64,000 nucleotides of DNA from Chitinophagales bacterium. GTDB taxonomy: Bacteria; Bacteroidota; Bacteroidia; Chitinophagales; Chitinophagaceae. A program made the translations under genes and the position numbers. This document shows positions 58,424 through 64,000 of this stretch, piece by piece. The notes beneath the pieces are model-generated. The model was not told the origin of the DNA, ran no database searches, and saw only the letters and a program-made list of their open reading frames with translations. How positions within the stretch are numbered: the first letter of the stretch is position 1; the number at the start of each line of letters is the position of its first letter. Location of the stretch: NCBI GenBank assembly GCA_015654595.1, contig JAATGQ010000041.1, forward strand, positions 62,001 through 126,000, in the 5' to 3' direction.

Positions 58424-59191
58424 CTAATCCAAAAACGCGGTCAACGGACTACTCGCCTCTGCTTCAGCCAAAGGCTGCGCCAGCCTTGCTTCAAAAGCCA
58501 TCCTTCCCGACTCCACAGCCAGTCGAAACGCTTCCGCCATCTTCACAGGATCAGCGCTTGCCGCAATCGCCGTATTAACCAATACGGCATCAGCCCCCAT
58601 CTCCATCGCCTTTGCCGCATCCGAAGGCGCCCCTATCCCCGCATCTACCACCACCGGCACATTGCTCTGCTGAATGATGATCTCCAAAAACTCCGCGGTC
58701 TTCAATCCCTTGTTACTCCCGATTGGCGAGCCCAGCGGCATCACAGCGGCAACCCCTACTTCCTCCAATCGCCGGCAAAGCACAGGATCGGCATGAACAT
58801 AAGGCAATACCACAAACCCCCTCCGCACCAGCTCCTCAGCCGCAGCCAACGTCTCTATCGGATCAGGCAGCAGCCACCGCGGGTCCGGATGGATCTCTAG
58901 CTTCAACCAGTTAGTGCCCAGCGCCTCTCTTGCCAGCTCCGCAGCAAATAATGCCTCGCGCGCGCTTCGAACACCCGATGTATTCGGCAGCAAATGCTGA
59001 TGCGGATGCCGCAGACGCATCAATAACCCTTCGCCGGATCCGCCGTCACGAATATCGACCCTCCTGAGCGCAACAGTGATCAACTCCGAACCGCTGGCCA
59101 GCAAAGCGTCTTCCATGACCTGGTCCGAACCAAATTTGCCGGTCCCCGTAAACAGACGCGATTGAAATGTTTTATCAGCTATCGTCAACAT
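58424..59191 (-). CDS. thiG: ThiG, thiazole synthase
   Basis: The 255-residue protein starts at ATG 59191 ([20 protein letters not shown]). It has the ThiG TIM-barrel motifs [10 protein letters not shown], the Schiff-base lysine in [24 protein letters not shown] and [24 protein letters not shown] split by loops. It condenses deoxyxylulose phosphate, dehydroglycine from ThiH and sulphur from ThiS thiocarboxylate into the thiazole phosphate. The frame is open 20 codons further upstream, over 14-base repeats, but the chosen ATG matches the family. It sits next to thiH, its glycine-imine source. Confidence 0.95.
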   Translation of the reverse strand: MLTIADKTFQSRLFTGTGKFGSDQVMEDALLASGSELITVALRRVDIRDGGSGEGLLMRLRHPHQHLLPNTSGVRSAREALFAAELAREALGTNWLKLEIHPDPRWLLPDPIETLAAAEELVRRGFVVLPYVHADPVLCRRLEEVGVAAVMPLGSPIGSNKGLKTAEFLEIIIQQSNVPVVVDAGIGAPSDAAKAMEMGADAVLVNTAIAASADPVKMAEAFRLAVESGRMAFEARLAQPLAEAEASSPLTAFLD

Positions 59192-59226
59192 AGTATGTTT
59201 GTTTTTATCGTTCACCCATAATTTTA

Positions 59227-59268
59227 TTGTCACCCACTCTTTGTCACCCACTCTTTGTCACCCACCCT
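59227..59268. repeat. Three 14-base tandem repeats between thiE and thiG
   Basis: Units TTGTCACCCACTCT at 59227-59240 and 59241-59254, and TTGTCACCCACCCT at 59255-59268, lie in the 98-bp gap upstream of the thiG start. Confidence 0.85.
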
Positions 59269-59289
59269 TCACCCGCCGCCCACCTGGCT

Positions 59290-59937
59290 TCATCCTTTCC
59301 CCGCGAGCATCCGGTGCAGCTGCGCTTCCAGCATTTTTACCTGCGCCGGCGCATCTTCCGCATGTACCAGCATCCCTGAAAAGGCAATCCCATAAACGCC
59401 AGCCTCGATAAGCAAGGGCACATCCTCACTGCCAATCCCACCGATGGCCACCATCGGAAGCCGTATACCTTCGGCAAGCATCTGCTGTATAATGTGCTGA
59501 TACCCTTCCAGACCCAATATGGGACTCAGTTTTTTCTTTGTCGTCGTATAACGGAACGGACCAACGCCTACATAGTCTGCTCCCTGCCGGTAGTGTTCCC
59601 GCACATGCGCTATGGTATTGGCCGTACCTCCAATAATCGCTTCTTCCCCCAACAACCTGCGCGCATCGCCAACAGCCATATCCTCCTGCCCCAGATGGAC
59701 ACCGTCTGCACCCGCAGCAACGGCCACATGCACGCGATCATTGATGATCAGGGTAGCCCCATGGATCTGACATATTTTCTTTGCGGCGAGCGCCGTCTCC
59801 AGCACCTCTTCGTCGGTTGCCTCCTTCATCCGAAGCTGGATCAGATGGATACCCGCCTTGCAGGCCATTCCCACTTGCTTCAGATGAGAAGGCCCGCCAT
59901 CCATCGTAATAAAGTATAGTCGGTTTAGTGATGCCAT
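59290..59937 (-). CDS. thiE: ThiE, thiamine phosphate synthase
   Basis: The 215-residue TIM-barrel enzyme has HLIQLRMKEATDEE, ATLIINDRVHVA, GVHLGQEDM, GGTANT, YVGVGPFRYTTTK and VAIGGIGSEDV, all standard for ThiE. It joins HMP pyrophosphate and thiazole phosphate to give thiamine phosphate. Its ATG overlaps the end of thiD by 13 bases, so the two are translationally coupled. The length matches the family. Confidence 0.95.
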   Translation of the reverse strand: MASLNRLYFITMDGGPSHLKQVGMACKAGIHLIQLRMKEATDEEVLETALAAKKICQIHGATLIINDRVHVAVAAGADGVHLGQEDMAVGDARRLLGEEAIIGGTANTIAHVREHYRQGADYVGVGPFRYTTTKKKLSPILGLEGYQHIIQQMLAEGIRLPMVAIGGIGSEDVPLLIEAGVYGIAFSGMLVHAEDAPAQVKMLEAQLHRMLAGKG

Positions 59938-60698
59938 CCTAATGTTGTCGTATTACTGGTTAAAAAACGGTGGATGTATTTTTTTGATCGGCATGCTGCC
60001 TCATATAAAGAATATCCCAGCGCCAGATTGGCCGTCAAAGCAGAAGCCATCACGCAGCCAGAGCCATGCTTTGGATATACTTCCTGTAAACCAGGCTCCG
60101 GCTTTAGCACGCGAACCTCGCCCTGACTCCACAAAAAATCCTGTCCTGGCCTATGAGGATGATGTCCCCCCTTCAGATAAATATTCGTCTTTCCCGATTG
60201 CGTCAACAACGCACAACGTTTCTGTATATCATCCCCAGGATAAAGCCAGCCCATCTCTTCCCAGTTTGGCGTCAACAAATAACAAGACGCCAGAATTTCC
60301 TCCCAGTCCTCACGGCCGTTTCCCAATGTCCAGAAAGCAGCGCCGCTGCTGGCCCGGATAACAGGGTCCATCACCATTCGAATAGCGGGATTATGCTGGC
60401 GGAGATGATGAAAGATATTCAAGGCCTGTTGCATCGACCTCGTGATACCCATCTTCACCCAATCAAAACCCGTCGATTCGAAACAAAGGTCTATCTGCTC
60501 AAAGACCTCCTCATCCGAAAACCATTCCAGACGGCGGATGGTCTTTTCATTCTGGAAAGTAAACCCTGTACAAACCGCATAGCCATAGACGCTATGCGCT
60601 TCCAATGTCTTCACATCCGAAAGCACACCCGCTCCGGCACTCTGGTCGTAACCGGCAATGACCAGAACTTTAGGACGGCAAACCTCCTGTCCATCCAT
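59925..60698 (-). CDS. thiD: ThiD, HMP/HMP-phosphate kinase
   Basis: The 257-residue enzyme from ATG 60698 (MDGQEVCRPKVLVIAGYDQS) has the substrate motif AGYDQSAGAGVLSDVKTLEAH and the catalytic loop HGSGCVMASALTANLA. It phosphorylates hydroxymethylpyrimidine twice. The frame is open another 101 codons to 61001, and that part is four near-identical 13-residue repeats (GMGTGTGRDDRSA) plus partial copies, overlapping the upstream TenI-like gene by 17 bases. I chose the later ATG because the family starts there. The longer, repeat-bearing form cannot be excluded. Confidence 0.85.
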   Translation of the reverse strand: MDGQEVCRPKVLVIAGYDQSAGAGVLSDVKTLEAHSVYGYAVCTGFTFQNEKTIRRLEWFSDEEVFEQIDLCFESTGFDWVKMGITRSMQQALNIFHHLRQHNPAIRMVMDPVIRASSGAAFWTLGNGREDWEEILASCYLLTPNWEEMGWLYPGDDIQKRCALLTQSGKTNIYLKGGHHPHRPGQDFLWSQGEVRVLKPEPGLQEVYPKHGSGCVMASALTANLALGYSLYEAACRSKKYIHRFLTSNTTTLGWHH

Positions 60699-60720
60699 GC
60701 CCGCGTCCGGCTGATCATGG

Positions 60721-60876
60721 CGGCCCGTACCTGTGCCCATCCCAGCTGACCGATCGTCCCGGCCCGTACCTGTGCCCATCCCAGCTGACCGATCGTCCCG
60801 GCCCGTACCCGTTCCCATCCCAGCTGACCGATCGTCCCGGCCCCTGCTTGTGCCCATCCCATCTGACCGATCATCC
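60721..60876. repeat. 39-base minisatellite upstream of or within thiD
   Basis: Four 39-base units (60721-60759, 60760-60798, 60799-60837, 60838-60876), the first two identical, with degenerate partial copies on both sides. 39 is a multiple of three and the thiD frame stays open through every unit, so copy-number change would not shift that frame. Confidence 0.95.
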
Positions 60877-60984
60877 CGGCCCGTGCATGATGCGCCCATC
60901 ACCTCCCGGGAGTGCTCGCCTTCGCCGGCCCCTCCTGCGATGCACTCGCCCCTCCCGTCCATAAGAACGACTCTTCCGCCTGCA

Positions 60985-61695
60985 TTATCCTCCTTCCGCA
61001 TCGATTATTTTTTTCAATTGTAAAAACCGATTGAGAGCCTTCTTTGGCTCCTCCCAGATATAGCCCAGCACCGCAGCGCCTTTCCAACCCATCCGGATCA
61101 TTTCGCCAAGCGAATCCGCCCCTATCCCCCCTAGTCCAACCGGCGTACAAGGCAATAGCCCCGACGGCAGCTGCAGCAGTCCGGTCCCTGCCGCATAACC
61201 CGGCTTGGAGATACTGTCGAACAATGGACTGATAAAGGCATAGGACAATCCTGAAGGCAATAGCCCGAACTCCGTCCAGGAATGCACAGACGTGGAAACG
61301 GCAAAGGCTGAGCGCTCTTCTATAAAAGGTCCGCCTCCGCTTCGTCCCTGGCCATTGCTATAGCCGACCGAACCATGCAGCTGCGGAATATGATACCGCT
61401 TTGCCAGTTGCGGTGAACCATGCAACACCAGTCGTGAAGACCAGCGAGGACAGAGCAGCGACAGCAAAGCGGTCAACTGCATCTCGCTGGCATCCGGCTT
61501 ACGGATATGAAGCTTTGGCAAACCCGCCTCCAGCAACTCTTCCAATAAGAGCGCTTCGTCGGGAAAATTATGCGGCAGCGTCAGCAGTGCCAGCAGAAAT
61601 GGCGGAGCCTCTTCCGGCGTATCCACGGCCCAGTCCTCGACGCCTTCAACGGGCCCGCTCTTTGCGGTCCCTCTATTTTCATTTTTATTGGTCAT
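60985..61695 (-). CDS. TenI/ThiE-like thiamine-phosphate-synthase family protein
   Basis: The 236-residue TIM-barrel protein is related to ThiE but diverged: KLHIRKPDAS replaces QLR.K, SRLVLHGSPQLAKRY replaces the NDR motif, and FISPLFDSISKPGY and VGLGGIGADSL are retained. This pattern suits TenI, the thiazole tautomerase, more than a second ThiE. Bacteroidota thiamine operons commonly carry such a second copy. It starts 2 bp after the thiC stop. The first about 30 residues are a non-conserved acidic tail. Confidence 0.8.
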   Translation of the reverse strand: MTNKNENRGTAKSGPVEGVEDWAVDTPEEAPPFLLALLTLPHNFPDEALLLEELLEAGLPKLHIRKPDASEMQLTALLSLLCPRWSSRLVLHGSPQLAKRYHIPQLHGSVGYSNGQGRSGGGPFIEERSAFAVSTSVHSWTEFGLLPSGLSYAFISPLFDSISKPGYAAGTGLLQLPSGLLPCTPVGLGGIGADSLGEMIRMGWKGAAVLGYIWEEPKKALNRFLQLKKIIDAEGG

Positions 61696-61697
61696 GC

Positions 61698-63830
<2,133 letters not shown>

Positions 63831-63887
63831 CTATCCCACAGTCACATCTCTTCTTACGCGCCATCCCGTCATGCGCCCAGCTCTGCT

Positions 63888-64000
63888 CTACCCCCCTTGC
63901 GTCGCGCGGATCACAAAAACTTTGTCCTCCGCGCGCAGCACATAAGAACCCCATTCGGTCCTTGGGATCACCTTGTCGTTAACGGCAATGGCTATCCCAT
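63888..64000 (-). CDS. thiS: ThiS sulphur carrier, C-terminal part (gene runs off the window)
   Basis: The last 36 codons of a ThiS gene are visible on the minus strand, with stop TAG at 63888-63890. The end reads GIAIAVNDKVIPRTEW, then LRAEDKVFVIRATQGG. The terminal Gly-Gly is the adenylation/thiocarboxylate site, and VAVN..IIPR..W is the ubiquitin-like family signature. It carries sulphur to ThiG. The 5' part and any TPP riboswitch ahead of it lie beyond position 64000. Confidence 0.93.
   Translation of the reverse strand, partial: GIAIAVNDKVIPRTEWGSYVLRAEDKVFVIRATQGG

Overview
The window reads as a chromosomal segment of a Bacteroidota bacterium, most likely a Chitinophagaceae relative (Chitinophaga/Puia-like). 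This is inference. It rests on several type IX secretion (T9SS) C-terminal sorting domains, FN3/PA14/LamG surface giants, promoters of the -33/-7 type with a TAnnTTTG box, the lack of clear Shine-Dalgarno sites, and the family character of the enzymes. No rRNA, tRNA, CRISPR array, insertion sequence or phage gene was recognised.

Region 1 (270-8019) is a surface-polysaccharide block: a secreted RCC1-repeat protein, a GT87-type mannosyltransferase-like membrane protein, a Wzx-type flippase, a GT14 core-2/I-branching-like enzyme and two GT2 enzymes. It closes on a bidirectional terminator shared with a convergent T9SS surface protein (8087-10024). Region 2 (10326-22678) begins behind a recognisable promoter with a Wzc-like co-polymerase, a half-length TolC-like protein, an acyltransferase 3 and a gluconate-dehydrogenase subunit-3-like protein. 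Two tandem paralogous acyltransferases on the other strand then separate that subunit from its usual partner, a GMC oxidoreductase. A GT-C-like membrane protein and an O-antigen ligase/polymerase follow. No Wza-type outer-membrane exporter is visible.

Region 3 (22943-44377), one third of the window, is three tandem paralogs of about 2,260-2,340 residues. Each has a signal peptide, an N-terminal serine hydrolase of the COG4099/CE1-like type with a conserved Ser-Asp-His triad, a long FN3/PA14/LamG/cadherin-like stalk, three copies of a module I could not name (signature PWN ... GNNxGVYPD), and a T9SS sorting domain. Each is followed by its own hairpin terminator.

Region 4 (44706-51124) is a minus-strand exopolysaccharide operon: single-domain response regulator, sugar-phosphate transferase carrying a degenerate receiver-like domain, GT2, AsnB-type amidotransferase, GT4 and methyltransferase. 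Region 5 (52009-56914) holds a phytanoyl-CoA-dioxygenase-like oxygenase, a LamG T9SS protein and an M61 peptidase.

Region 6 (57015-64000) is a thiamine operon in the order thiS (cut by the window end), thiC, tenI/thiE-like, thiD, thiE, thiG, thiH. thiH is split by one in-frame TAA. Several enzymes here and elsewhere in the window carry Gly/Ala-rich in-frame inserts or tandem repeats, which looks like a genome-level tendency to low-complexity expansion.
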